Positions 1-12,032 of a DNA stretch of 64,000 nucleotides are shown here, piece by piece (positions within the stretch are counted from its first letter, which is position 1; the number at the start of each line of letters is the position of its first letter). The stretch covers positions 186,001 through 250,000 of the forward strand of contig CAJNDS010000480.1 in the NCBI GenBank assembly GCA_905221605.1, written 5' to 3'. This DNA is from Symbiodinium natans. Its lineage: Eukaryota > Sar > Dinophyceae > Suessiales > Symbiodiniaceae. The notes under the pieces are model-generated. The model saw only the letters and a program-made list of their open reading frames with translations. It had not been told where the DNA came from and ran no database searches. The position numbers and the translations under genes are program-made.

Positions 1-696
1 AAACCTAGAAGGGTTGGAGGTGCGCACACCTGTCAGGATCTTCATGTGGAAGCTAGACTTAAACTTACGCCGGGTGCCGGGAATTCTTTTAAGGGGCTGC
101 AGATCAGTAACTTCCAGCCTTCGATTCAGGATCACCACCAGCCTGATGGCAAGGGGCATCAAGACCATCCGTGGTTTCCAAGTTCAGGAGCCCGGGGGGG
201 GCCCGGGGGGGGGGGGTTCGAAGGCTTCCGGTGTTTGGGGTTTCGGATGGCTTTGGGTTCAGGAAGCCATAGGACCCAACTCTGAGCCCCAAGCCCCATA
301 CCCCAAGCATGCTCGGGTCCTTCTTCGGGGTTTTGGTTTTGCTTTACTTCAGCATCCAATATGCCAAATTGGGCAGTCCTCAGGATGTTGTGCAGATACT
401 CCTGCCCCTTCCGCTGCAGCTCTTCACCACCCCGCTTCATTTCTTAGGCGGGATTGGGGAGTCGCTGTTGGAGATTCGGTTACGGTTACGAATCGGTTAT
501 GATGACTTTCCGACAGTTGGGCAAATCATCGCAGGGAGTCTTGGTCTGCTTCCGGGGGTGAACCCAGAAAGAAACGGCATGGTCGCAGGCATCTCCGCCT
601 CTTGCTTTCACCTTGAGCATGATCAAGACAGTTTCGAAGAACCTGCTGCTTGCACTTCTGAAGCCAGTGCAGCATCGACGCCCCTTCACAAAGAAG

Positions 697-790
697 TCTG
701 AAGTGTCTGAAGTATCTGAAGTATCTGAAGTACCTGAAGTATTTGAAGTATTTAAAGTATCTGAGAAGTATCTGAGTTATCTGAAGTCTC
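697..790. repeat. Degenerate nonamer tandem repeat
   Basis: About ten imperfect copies of a TCTGAAGTA-like 9-mer run head to tail. The 9-base period keeps any frame open, which explains short overlapping open frames here. A related GAAGTC nonamer array occurs at 4281. Confidence 0.85.
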
Positions 791-881
791 TGACAAGCCA
801 GGCATCTCCTTTGTCGCGCATCCCGGGGCGCTGGGTGCCTCAGCTCGGCTGGCAGCCGCCTTCCGGGAGTTCGGCCTGCGA

Positions 882-1244
882 GTGGGCATCCGCTGTGCGC
901 GCGTGCTGGCGCTCCCACGGCTTGTGTTCCCAAAAGCTTTGGAGGGGCTCACAGGAGCGACAGTTAAGATGGCAAAAGCGAGTGGTGGTTACGGTGATGG
1001 ATGGGCGATGGCTGTGACTGCAAGTTTCGGGACTGTGGGACTTGCATTTTGCAGCTGTTCAGGTGCCATACTGCTTTGGTGCTGTGGTGAACCGGAAGCT
1101 CAGGAGCCGATCACTGACATGCCCAAACCGGAAGCTAAACATGCAAGGAGCATAGCTTTCATGCTTGTAATGACACTACCAATCTTGTCTGGCACGCTTT
1201 TTAGTGGGGTTCATCTTTCTCATAGACTTTTCTTTCATCGATAA
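882..1244 (+). CDS. Unassigned open frame with hydrophobic stretches
   Basis: A 120-codon open frame starting at an ATG, with two hydrophobic stretches (about residues 44-68 and 90-110) that could be membrane segments. I recognise no family and see no flanking exons that extend it. It may be an exon of an unrecognised gene or chance coding in a gene-poor stretch; I favour chance. Confidence 0.12.
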   Translation: MGIRCARVLALPRLVFPKALEGLTGATVKMAKASGGYGDGWAMAVTASFGTVGLAFCSCSGAILLWCCGEPEAQEPITDMPKPEAKHARSIAFMLVMTLPILSGTLFSGVHLSHRLFFHR

Positions 1245-3444
1245 GAGGATATAGGGAGGAGATAAAGATCCATTCTTCTATCAAGATTCATATGGGATTT
1301 TCTGAATACTTCCTGCATTGAAGTTCATTTCCATAGTGGTATGCTGGGATTTTACCTTATGGCAACCAATCAATGGTCTTTTCCATGTCATCTGAATCTA
1401 GTTATCTTCTTGGAAGTCTTGATTGGGGAGGCATCATACGTATACTGTAGGTTCAGAAAGTGATACAAGAGCTTGTATTCGCAGGGAAATGCTGCAGTAG
1501 ATCTAAGAGGACATGATACATGTTATGTTGTAGCACATCTTCATGTTGTTTTTGCGAATGACATTTTTCGGTTTTCAAAACGATAATGGAGAAAAGATGT
1601 TGACACTGAGAACTTATGACTATCATCCTCTAGTACACTTTCTATTGTTCACCTTCATTGAGTAGTTGTTGGTGTTCTTTTGGCCTTTTTCCCCTATCCA
1701 CTTCTTAGGGTTTCATGTTAGGCGAAAAGGAACCCCATCCTTTCCAATGTTGTTTTGCTTCCTATCTATTGGATCAGGCCTAGCTTTCCTATCTTTGGTG
1801 TCGTGTGCGCTCATGACATTCACGCTGTTACACACAGTTCTTTCCGTGTCTTTCTGCACTGGTCAAGGATTCATGGTGCGGCCGCATCTTTCCAGTCATT
1901 TTAAACTTCTTCTAAAAGGAATGCGACCTCTAATAATCTGGATTTGTTTGTTGATCGTTTTCGCTGTGCATTCTCTGAATGGTAAAGCTGGGAACAAGTG
2001 AGCCAGCGAGCGCGTGAACAGGAAAAAACCTTTTTTTGATTTTTTTGTGTAACTTAGGTGTGACCCAACCTTTGATCCCCAAAAGGTCCATGTACCCATA
2101 TAGGGCTGGTAGACGCTGCCTTCACGCCCCCCAATACGGCTGTAAAGGAACGCGCTGTCATTCCATTCGCTTGTTTTTTATATCATGAATAGGGTTTTGG
2201 TGAAGGAAAGGCTGTGGACAAAGGGGCTCTGGATGTGAGGAAGATTCCACTTGGATGGCACGGTGCTTGGTTGGTTAGCTGGCGGTGAGAGTCTCAAGGT
2301 GTGACAGGGCGAGTGCGCTTAGCCCTCACTTTGTCATTTCGTACGAACCCTCTATCTCATGGCACCTTAGCAGCCAAAGTGTCCGACACCAGAGCATAGG
2401 CATAGCAGCCATGAGCGGAGCAGGACATACTTCACGGCAGCCTGGGGCCCCGTCCACGCGTCCTTGCCTGAGTGGCCTGTGACCGACTCGGACCAGAGTG
2501 TTGTGCCAATCCTTCCCAGTCAAGTCATTGCTGCCAAGGACGGAATCATTATATCTTCATTTTTATTAGCCCATCAGTTCCGAAAGACCCAATTCACAGC
2601 ATATATACCACATTTTTGTGGCGCTTTTGCAGCTGGCCGTCCGACCTACAGGAAATGTTGGAAGCCTGCTGTGTTTTTGTCTCTGACATATGCTTGTACG
2701 CGGTTTTGTTCATCGTTGGACATGGAATTGCCCAGGTCAGAAGCACTTGCTCCTTGGCAGCCTTCATGAAAACGGGCAATCATTTGGCTACATCATGCCT
2801 ATGTCTCAACGTGCATGCCCATCCTAATAAAGGCGGATTAGATATTCCAGGGGCCCAGAAACCCGACCGGCCTGAGTTCGGCCTTCGCGGCAGGAGGCAA
2901 CCAATTGAGGATCAATGAGAATCAAACGGTGACCTCCAAGAAAGAGGGCTGGAAACGGATCGCTTTTATGCATTTCTTAAGCTGGTGGAAGGCTCCTGCT
3001 GACCTGTCTCCTCGTGCTGCACGTTCTGGACTCCGCGTGATCCTGCTGGTGCTCTTCGCGCTGTGCTTCGTGCAAGGGCAGTTGTGCCGGTGGGCCCGAA
3101 GCTCAGAAGCTCAGCAGTGCTTCCTGTTTTCAGGGTTTTGATATGTTTTGATGCAGAGTTGTGAGTCAAATGACCTGCAGGTGCTTCTCCTGCCAGCAGG
3201 GATGATGCTGTCTCGTCTGCCTGTAGCTCGATCACGAAAGGCTCTCCTGATTCCTCTTGCACGCACCATGACAGAAAGAAGGGCCGAACTTTAAGACCGG
3301 TCGCCTCCTCCAAGGGCTGCACAGAGTCAGGAAAGGTTGCACGTGATTCGAAGGCATAGAACTCGTAAGTTCTCCCGGCTCTTGCGTGAGGCCTGTTTTG
3401 CGTGGATCCTGGCTAGGAGCCGGACCCCGTCGATGCTTTTGTAT

Positions 3445-3500
3445 GGAGGTCCCTCACCCGCTGTGAGGGAGGTGGAGGTCCCTCACCGGCTGTGAGGGAG
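3445..3500. repeat. Tandem pair of 27-bp hairpin units
   Basis: Two 27-base copies (3445-3471 and 3474-3500) differ at one base. Each contains CCCTCAC and GTGAGGG as inverted arms around a short loop, so each copy can fold into a hairpin and the two copies can also pair with each other. Confidence 0.85.
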
Positions 3501-4280
3501 ATAGAATTTTGCTTGCAAGCCGCGTTGAGTCATCTCGTTGATTCTTCGCCACTCGCGTGTCAGCGAACTCTGTAGAGAAACGAACATGTAACTTGAAAAC
3601 ATAATATGGAGGTCAGGGAATTGGGTATGATTCATAGAGCAGTGCAGAGGGCGTCAAGCAAGCTTTGGACTTCCTGTGGAGGCTCCCTTAGGTTGCTTCC
3701 ATCAGGAAGTCCTTAGATTCCTTAGACGCAACCGTTTTGTCTCGAAGCTCCTTCGAATGATTTTCCCTATGCTGTGTTTAGCAAAGCACATGCACAAGGA
3801 TTGGGTGCGGCGAGGATCACACTATGTGGTTTGTGTCACTGCTTGTGACTTCCGATCATGTACCGCTGCGCCTGTTCCCGGACTTTGAAGAGGCTTCAAG
3901 CGACAAGGCAGCGAAAGCCCATTAGTCCAGTCCCACTCTCTTGCAGATGATATGGATGCCATTGCAACGTCAGTGGCGCACATCCATCGCACGGATGCAT
4001 GGCCCTGCATGGCCAAGCATGCAAAGGCCCTGCATCGGCGACTCGGTTGACTTCAACCTGGCTGTCGGTATAAGTATGGTCACAGTGTCCTGTTTCAAAG
4101 GGATTTGGTCTGCAGGTCTCCCTTCCTTAGCGTTGAAGAGATTCTTGTCTTGCACGGTTTCTTTCGTCCCCTTTTGAATTCTGTCGGGACCCCATGGACA
4201 TGTGGTCCCTTTGCGACCCCGAGATGGCATCAGCTATCAGCGGCGCAGAGCGCTCTGCCACTTTTCACTTGGAACCAAAC

Positions 4281-4325
4281 ACCGAAGTCACCGAAGTCAC
4301 CGAAGTCACCGAAGTCACCGAAGTC
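4281..4325. repeat. Five exact ACCGAAGTC nonamers
   Basis: Five perfect head-to-tail copies of ACCGAAGTC. The lack of divergence suggests recent slippage. Confidence 0.95.
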
Positions 4326-5690
4326 CAAGATCGCGGGAAGCTCTAGGCTTGCGGACATGACCCTGGGATGCAAGAAACAGGCCATGACTCAGAACCGAAG
4401 GTGTTTGTGACCAATTGGCCGTTGATTTTCCCAGGTGCTCTTCCCGCTGTGAAAAACATGTTTGAGGGGCCTGGAGTGTAATCCTGAGCCAGCGCAGAGC
4501 CACATTTGGCGCAGGCCGCCCGGTGTGAAGGTGAGCCGCAACTTCCTGATGCTCACGGAACAATGGCAACGCTGCATGCCAGGATTTGCCGGCTCACCTT
4601 AGTGTAAAGTCAAAAGTATGCAGACGGAATGCTGACTGGTGCTGTAGTGCTGCACAGCACTGATCGGACAATTGTATCTGTCCGATAGGTCGCCATACAC
4701 CGAAAATGTTTGGCTGTGAGATGTAAAAAGGGGCGTCCGCAATCCACGACATTCCACGATTCCACGATGCTGCCTAAGCTGTCTGGATTCGGTGCCTCTG
4801 TGCGGCGCCTTTTGAGGTTTGGTCCCATCGTCAACAAGGGCTTGACCATGCCCATTGGAGACAGTGCAAAAACCTCAGCAAGCCCAGAAGGCAGAAGGCA
4901 CGAGTCGTCAGTGGGCGACCTGCAGTTCACTGCAGGGTTGGCAGAGGCTTGTTTTGCAGTCGTGCGTAAAGTCTGCTTAGGCTCATGTGCCGAAGTCAGC
5001 GTGTTTCTGTGTTTCGCAGCAGATTCCCCGAACCAGGTCAGTGACAAGCCGGCTTTTCTGCCCAGCGAGTGGCACCAGCAACTGCTGCAGAACCCAGTTC
5101 AGGATGTCAAGGTCCCACGTTTCGCACACGCAGTGAGAATACGTGGTGAGAATACCTGGTGAGAATGCGTAGCGCACACGAAGCTTGTACTGCCTGTGCT
5201 TGTACTGTGCCGGTCGTGTCTGGAGAGTCCAGGGCTTGAAAGTTGGTCTGCAGCTTGTGCGGAAGCCGATGGAATGACCGGTGCCAGGATTTGACGTTCG
5301 TTTGGGTCATTCCCTTCCAGGACCTCCGTCTGCAAGTGCCGACCATTGTTCATGCGCTTCGATACAGCTTTGTCTGGACTTTAGTGTGGTATGCCTCATC
5401 ATGACCGACTTTCTTGCAAAGGCCATTGAACGACCAGTGCTTCTGGTCTAGTGGTCCGGGGTCCGGGGTCTCTTTGCGCAAGGATCCGCTTTGGAGATCC
5501 AAGCCTTCGCTCTACATCTCTCACCTGCCTGGAGCACAGCGATGCAGAGAGTTTTGCCAACTTCATCAGCTTTCAAGGTTCGCCTGAACCGTGTGTCCTC
5601 GAAGCGGGCCGCAGTCCATGCTCCATGCAATTGAACCTTGGAGGAGACCTTGCGGCCCAGAGAAGCCCCCACAAAGCCCAAGCAGTTGTC

Positions 5691-5760
5691 ACCCACTGTC
5701 ATCCATTGTCATCCATTGTCATGCATTGTCATCCATTGTGATCCACTGTCTTCCAATGTC
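5691..5760. repeat. Decamer tandem repeat (ATCCATTGTC)
   Basis: About seven copies of a decamer close to ATCCATTGTC, diverging towards both ends. Confidence 0.9.
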
Positions 5761-6703
5761 TCAACAGCCCATATCCAAGTCAACGACATCACAGGTTGGG
5801 CCACGAGGGCGAGGGCTCAGCCTGACCCCCAACAAGTTGTTCGGTTGAGATGTAGGACACAGGGATGCCAAGGGCCTGCGTGGTTCAGAGTGTCGTTTGC
5901 TTGTCACGTGGTCATACCCTAAGGCCGCCCGCATGACGATAGTTCGTGAACCGTGAGTGCTCCTGAAGGATTCTGGAGGTTCTGTGTTGCAGCCTTGGGT
6001 AGGGTCTTCTTGATTTCCTGAATACAGAGATATTTCCTTTTCAAAATCCCTGGGCCAGGAAGCCCAATGTATGCACTCACCTTCGTGTTCCGTCATTGCA
6101 GGTCATCGCGAAACTGAAGCAGCAGGGGTGGCTCGGCTGTTCAGAGCACGTGGGGGCGAAAATGGTTCTCATGCTGATAGTCTCTGAATTGAGAGGGATA
6201 ATCTTTGTTCGAAGGCTTAGGTCCAGTCAAAGTCTGTTTTAGGACCAGGGTTTAGGGGCCCCTGAGCACTTGCCATTTTGCTTTTGCCTGGGCTCCGACT
6301 CAAGGTAGCAAAAGACGGACTGTGCCAAGCCGCCGAGGCTGATATCGGGATGCGGTGTGGGCGACGGCAACTGGCTGGAGCGCTGCTGCATCGAGATGCT
6401 ACGTGTTTGCTTGACTGCGCCGGGATGAAGCGAGCCGATTCCCGGATCAGCCCGGCCCATACAAGGCTGTAAGCCCTATAAACCCTTCAAACAGTATAAA
6501 GGAACTGTAAATCCCACAAGCGCTATAAACCCTTAACAACCCTACAGACCTTATACGTATTATAAGCCCTACTATGTCGATCAGACCCCTGAACCCACAG
6601 AGGAGAACAAGAGTCTCTGGGCAGAATGTGGGCCCCATTCAGAGCACCTGCCACAATCGGTCCCTTGACGTCAACTGCTTTTTGTCCCCACGTGACCTGT
6701 GAG

Positions 6704-9700
6704 GAAGGAGCCTTCAGCTTGCTGAAGGTGAACTTTGATCTGACGGACAAGGGCCTGGACTCTGTCCAGGAGATTGGGCAGGGCTCTTGGCACATGTCCT
6801 CTAGATGAGGCACTACGCAAGGGCATTTCCCAATGTGCAGCCCCCCCCAGGGCGGGAATTAGGACTTAGGATATCTCGGGTTTTAGGGTTTAGGGTTTTC
6901 GGTTTTAGGGGCTTGTGGGAGGGAGGCTTTAGGGTTTAGGGTTCTCGGGTTTAGTTTCTAGGTTTTCAAGGTTTTGTGGGTGTTGTCTGGGGTTCTAAGA
7001 GTTTTAAGGGTTCGTTAGTTGCAGGGTTCAGTGCTTTAGGGTTTTGGGGGTTTAGGGCTTAAGGATTTACGGTTTGCGTGAGGGTTTCGGGTTTAGAGGT
7101 GGGGAGAGGACACCCCCCAAATTCTCAAATGGACCTGAAGGCTTCTGAACTCTAGACCTGTGCCGTCGGGCCCACGACTTGGCTCAGACAAGTTCTCGCG
7201 CGCATACGCCGCCTGCCGTTCCCGTTGTTTGACGAACGCCCCTTGCTGCTGATTGATGCAGAGTTCTTTTTGGAGTGTTGTTGGTTTCTCTACAAGCCCG
7301 TCACCTCAAGCAATCACCTTGATGTTCTTGTCAGAAAGCTGTCAAGGTCCGCGTTTCCATATGCGCTGTCTCATCGTGTTGCTTTTTGCCCCCATCGCGG
7401 CAATTCGCCACGAACAGCAGCAGCTGCTTGGCGGACGGGATGACTCCCAGACTGGTGTGGACGTGGCATGGGGGGGCACAACAAAAGAACCCGCAGCGCG
7501 GTAACGCGGCAATTCAATGAAGCACCGAACTTGAGATATCTGATGGTCTCAGGACGATTCCCTTCTGTTGGAACTGCTGCGCGACCTCCAAATGCTCGAA
7601 CAAGACCCACAACACCCGCTACCTCGGGGAGGCGCGTTTCTTTGACTGCGAGCCGGTTCCAGGTGCATACCAGAAAGACGGAATCATGGCTTATCTTTTC
7701 TTCCTTCTATTGCTACTCTTGCTCTTGTCAACGTTGTATCTGTTGCTGTGGTTGTTAGTGTTAGCACGCTTGTTGCTCTTGTTGGCTTGTTGTTGTTCTT
7801 GTTGCTGTTATTGTTGTTGCGTCTGAAACGCTGCGCGTCGCACGCCTTGGCTCCGCCCAGTGCACAGGGGCCTTCCCGAAGCCGGGACACAGGGCCTCCT
7901 GTGTGGAGCCGAAGGGATGGTGGGTTGATCCGGCCAGAACTGTCTTGAATGTCTGATTGCAGAGATTCTTTGCAGATCGCTTGCCCAGACAGGGCTTCCA
8001 TAAAGGCTGGAATCTAGAAGCTGTAAGTTGTACAGTCAGTCGCACGCTGGCGAGAAGCTGATGTTGCTAAGGAAAAGTGGTCACTCCAGAGATGTTGGAA
8101 TCCAGGTATTATTTTGGGAAAACGAGCTACATTTGTGAGGAGAAGTGCTTCTCGGCTGTATGCTTTCACGTTTGTTGAGCCGCCTGGGTTTCCTTCATCT
8201 GACCAGTTTCCGTTGTGCTTGACTTGCGGAACGCACTGGTTTCTCCGGCCAAGGCTGGTTGACTGTCAGCTACACTGGAGGGCAGAGAACCCGCAACAGT
8301 GTCTTCCGTGGTGGGGGTGCCGCTTGACTGGAGCCATCCGTATGCGTGGTTCAGGGAAGTTCAGGGGCTTGAGGTTCAGTTCTGAGGCAGTCGTGGCCGA
8401 ACTCATTCCGTGTGGCTAGTTGGCAGGTAGAAGTGGCTACCATCGTAGAACGAGGCTAGCCAAGTCTTGCTTTGCTCGCCAGGTTGAGAATGGGCATTGC
8501 GTCTACGAGAGCGTTTCTGGCCTTAGTTGGGCGAGGAAGCCGGTGGAGATACCTGCGTACAAGCCGACGCTGTGGCCGAAGATGTCAAGTCCAGCTCAAG
8601 ACCCCACAAAGTCGTGTTGTTTTACCGGTATCGCCTTGGCCCGGAGTCGAGAGTCTAAAAAGGTAAAGGAAACCCGTGTTGAAGTTTCCCCGATGGGTGG
8701 AGTGATCGGGTTTAAGTACAAAATGGAGGGCATCACGTCAGGACAGGAATGCAGCTCCCAGGCAGGACACCATTCAGGACAACCCACAGGCAACTGCACC
8801 AAAATGTTGCGCGAATACGCAGGCTCGGGAGGCTCAGGCGGGCAATTGTATGCAATTGCTGCCTTCACCAGCATGCGAGGGAGTCTCAGGCCATTGCAAA
8901 ACTCGGAGCGGAGCTGTGATTGACGTCGCGTGCGTGTCTGTCGGCGGTGTCAGTGCTAGGTCGCGCGTTTCTTATCAGGTAGCACGGCACGTGTTACATT
9001 TAAAATCCATATTCCCCACCCGACAACTGGGGTCACCTGAAGGTCTGCAGGGGGCAGTCTGGAGGTTTTCTAGGGGATGCTTACGGATTGTTTGGGGGGT
9101 TCATGTCGCCATGGGATTGGGGGCTTACCTGTGATGGCAGATTCTGGCCCCCATGGCCCAGGGACATCTGAGAAGCCACCGCAACTCCTCAACCCAGCCC
9201 CACCGGTCGGTGATTGTGGGTGGGTCAGCTTTCAGTATGAGTCTGGGATCTAAGACTTTCTTAAGAGCTTCTATCGCTGGGATCGGTCTCAGGAAGAAGC
9301 AAAAGAAGACCTGGGAGGAATGGTTCTTGGAGCAGGGAATCAAAGACCTGGGCGGGGGCAATTGGTGAACTCGCTCGGGCCAAGCGAAGCCAGACTTGAG
9401 CGCTCGGACCAAAAAGATGGGTTCTGCACCGCTCTGCACTTAGGCGCGCACGTCATCAGCAACCTCTGCTTTGGCGCATGTAGTCAACTCTGTGATTTTC
9501 GGGCCCTGGTAGCAATGCCCCTTCCCCCCACCGTATCCAAGTGGGCAGTGTCATTCATCTTTCTCCTTGAGTAAGCACCGTCCTGCAGGTTAGACGGTTA
9601 GACTCAGAAACTTCGACAGAGTCCTGCTTGCGCTGTGAAGCTGTTCCAAGTTGTGATCTTGAATGAACTAGTTTGGAGAGCAGGCCCAAGTTGTTGGATG

Positions 9701-12001
9701 ATTTGAGCTGGTGGTTTAGGTGTTCCAGGGCCTTGGAGTTCAGGGTCAGTGGCTCGGAAATCACTCATTTCTCAACTGGCTCAGACATATCGAATCAAAG
9801 AATTTCAGAATGGAGAGGAAGGGGTCACCGCATGCGGCAAAATGTGTCCGGCTGCAAGTCCAACCTGTGCAGTTTAGGGATTGTGGTTCAAAGAATGCTG
9901 TCAGCTGCGAGGACACGACAGGTTAACATGCCGCCACAGCATAGCCTGGACCCTCAGGCAGCACCTGTTTGCCTACCTCGGTCTGCTGGGAGCCCAGCAC
10001 GTTCGATGAAGGGCTTGCTAGTTGCGATCTGCCTGAGCATGTTCACCGGGTTCCACTGCTCGTTGCTGCCATCACTGGTATCTGTAGCAACAGAATGTAA
10101 CAGAATCCGCAAAGAGGTGGGGACAACCTTTGCTCAGGTTGCAGAAGATGCCTCCAGAGAAATGGATCTTCGATGAGATGCAGAAGCCTACCGCTCAGGA
10201 AGCCCTGGTGCATTTCCAGGTAAGGTGTTGGTTTCATCGTGAGGTTGGGCGACATCCGCTTCAAGTTCAGAGAGGACCCTCTGCTTTGCCAAATTGTTAC
10301 GCCTCTTGCAAGCGCGATGCCACCATTGCAAGAGGGGGTGCTTGAGAAGATAGCTAGGACGCTTCGCCATTCACACTCTGCCCTCAAGTTGTTTCGACCC
10401 TGCAGAAGATGCCGCTCGGGTCTTAGATCCCAAAATGGGAGAAGACATTCAGATACAGGTGCTTCCGGTGCCTCTCCACGCTTGTATGGAACCCTGCAGA
10501 TTGTGGCTCAACGCCCCTTTGTCCTTTGGAGACGAAAGCGTGCGCTTGGGTCTGAGATGCCTTGCAAGGCCCTCAGAAGCGCTTTGTGGCGACTACATGC
10601 TCTACGAGACGTCTCCTCAGTGTATTGCATCGATTTTTGTCGAATGTGGTGATGTTTGTCTGCCCTCACAAGGCCCTATTTGTGCCCTCCGAGGTATGAT
10701 CCAGATGCCATCGTCTCCTTGCTCTCCAAGCTGTCCTTAGGCAGCGTTCGAGCCAGCGACCCGGATTCGCATTCCCCAGAAGCGCCTTGTGCATCACCAG
10801 CCAAGGTCCAAGTGCAAGCCAAGAAGCTCGCAGACCGCTGCACGATGACGGATACCTCATACGGCTTCGTGTTTGCACATGTGTTCTAAGTTAACCCTTG
10901 GACATTGCGTGGTGACAACTAGACCCAGGCTCTCCAATGCAGCTGCTTCCGATAGAGCCCAAGTGGTTAGTCGGGAGCTCATATTCTTCACCTTTGCTGG
11001 TGGAGCTGCAAGTTAGTACTATGCACAACGCACAAGAGAAGGCACAGAATTTCTCGACGACAAAGCCACAGCTCCTTCTAGCATTCCTCACCCTCTCTTT
11101 CTCGAGGAAGCCTGGTCAGATGCCATGAATGCGAGCGGTACGGCAGAGGCTGGCTCTTCGAATGAATCGCACCCACCCTCAACTTCAGCTGGTCCGAAAG
11201 ACTCCCAGCAACGCCCTAAACCAGAACAAAAACTTGGGCATTTGCAGCATAGAGCCGCTAAAAAATTGGGAAGCTTGTCCCCGCACGTCCTCGGGCTGAA
11301 GGTCCAAGAATGGGGTTCTCCCCAGATCTGCGAGTTGTGGTCTCTTACGATTCCAACAGAACAGCCCCCCCTAAATCGAGCTTTCCTGGGTTTGGTGAGG
11401 GTTCCTGGATGCCTGTCTGCGCCGTGAGAGGGCCATGGAGAAGGGTGAGAGAAGAGCTTCGCGTGGGCCTTCTACAAGGGGGGGGGACGAACCGAGCCAT
11501 ATGACAAATCGCTAAACTTCAGATCGTCGGGGACAACGTCAGATCTGGATCCCTTGAGTCGAAGGCATCGAAGAAGATCACTACCGAGCTTGGGCTGAGC
11601 TTGCCGAAGCTCTAGCCTTACCCTTCCAAAGGTTGAGAGTTCGAGGGCCAAGGTGTTTGCTTCAGGTACTTTTCATCATGTCTTTGCTGGGATTCGATAT
11701 GGGATTGCGCCATGCAGAAGATGAATGGGTTTCCAGTACCTAGCTTGCTTGTGAGTGAGGCCGAATCCCTTCATCCCGGAGGACCTCTGCTCCATCATGA
11801 AAGCCTGATAACTAGCCACAGAAAACGTGTTTGTGTGTGGCTTCGGGATGTTAGGGTCGCCCATATCGGACAACTGTAGTCTGACGCTACACTTGCAACC
11901 GACCGGAGTGGAGTTGTTTCATGGCTTGCCAGGATCTATCGCTGAAGCCCCAGCCGCAGGAGCCGCAGGTGGAAGCGGTCTTGCGCGCTTTGGTTCCTTT
12001 T

Positions 12002-12032
<31 letters not shown>

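Larger units (their letters stand above)
1..6703. other. Stretch without a supportable gene
   Basis: I see no protein family here on either strand. The stretch holds a G-rich run near 190-220, several short tandem repeats listed separately, and an AT-richer block at about 1240-2050 that contrasts with the GC-balanced surroundings. Because the peptidase exon at 6704 encodes the middle of its protein, the missing N-terminal exons should lie here or upstream, but I could not find the HxxEH metal site. Confidence 0.5.

Noticed and set aside
607..625. FHLEHD as a possible M16 metal site
   Set aside because: The spacing is HxEH, not HxxEH, and no surrounding M16 motif follows.
7215..7275. PLFDE as an upstream M16 exon
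   Set aside because: It would have to precede the exon at 6704 in protein order and the glutamate-rich continuation is absent.
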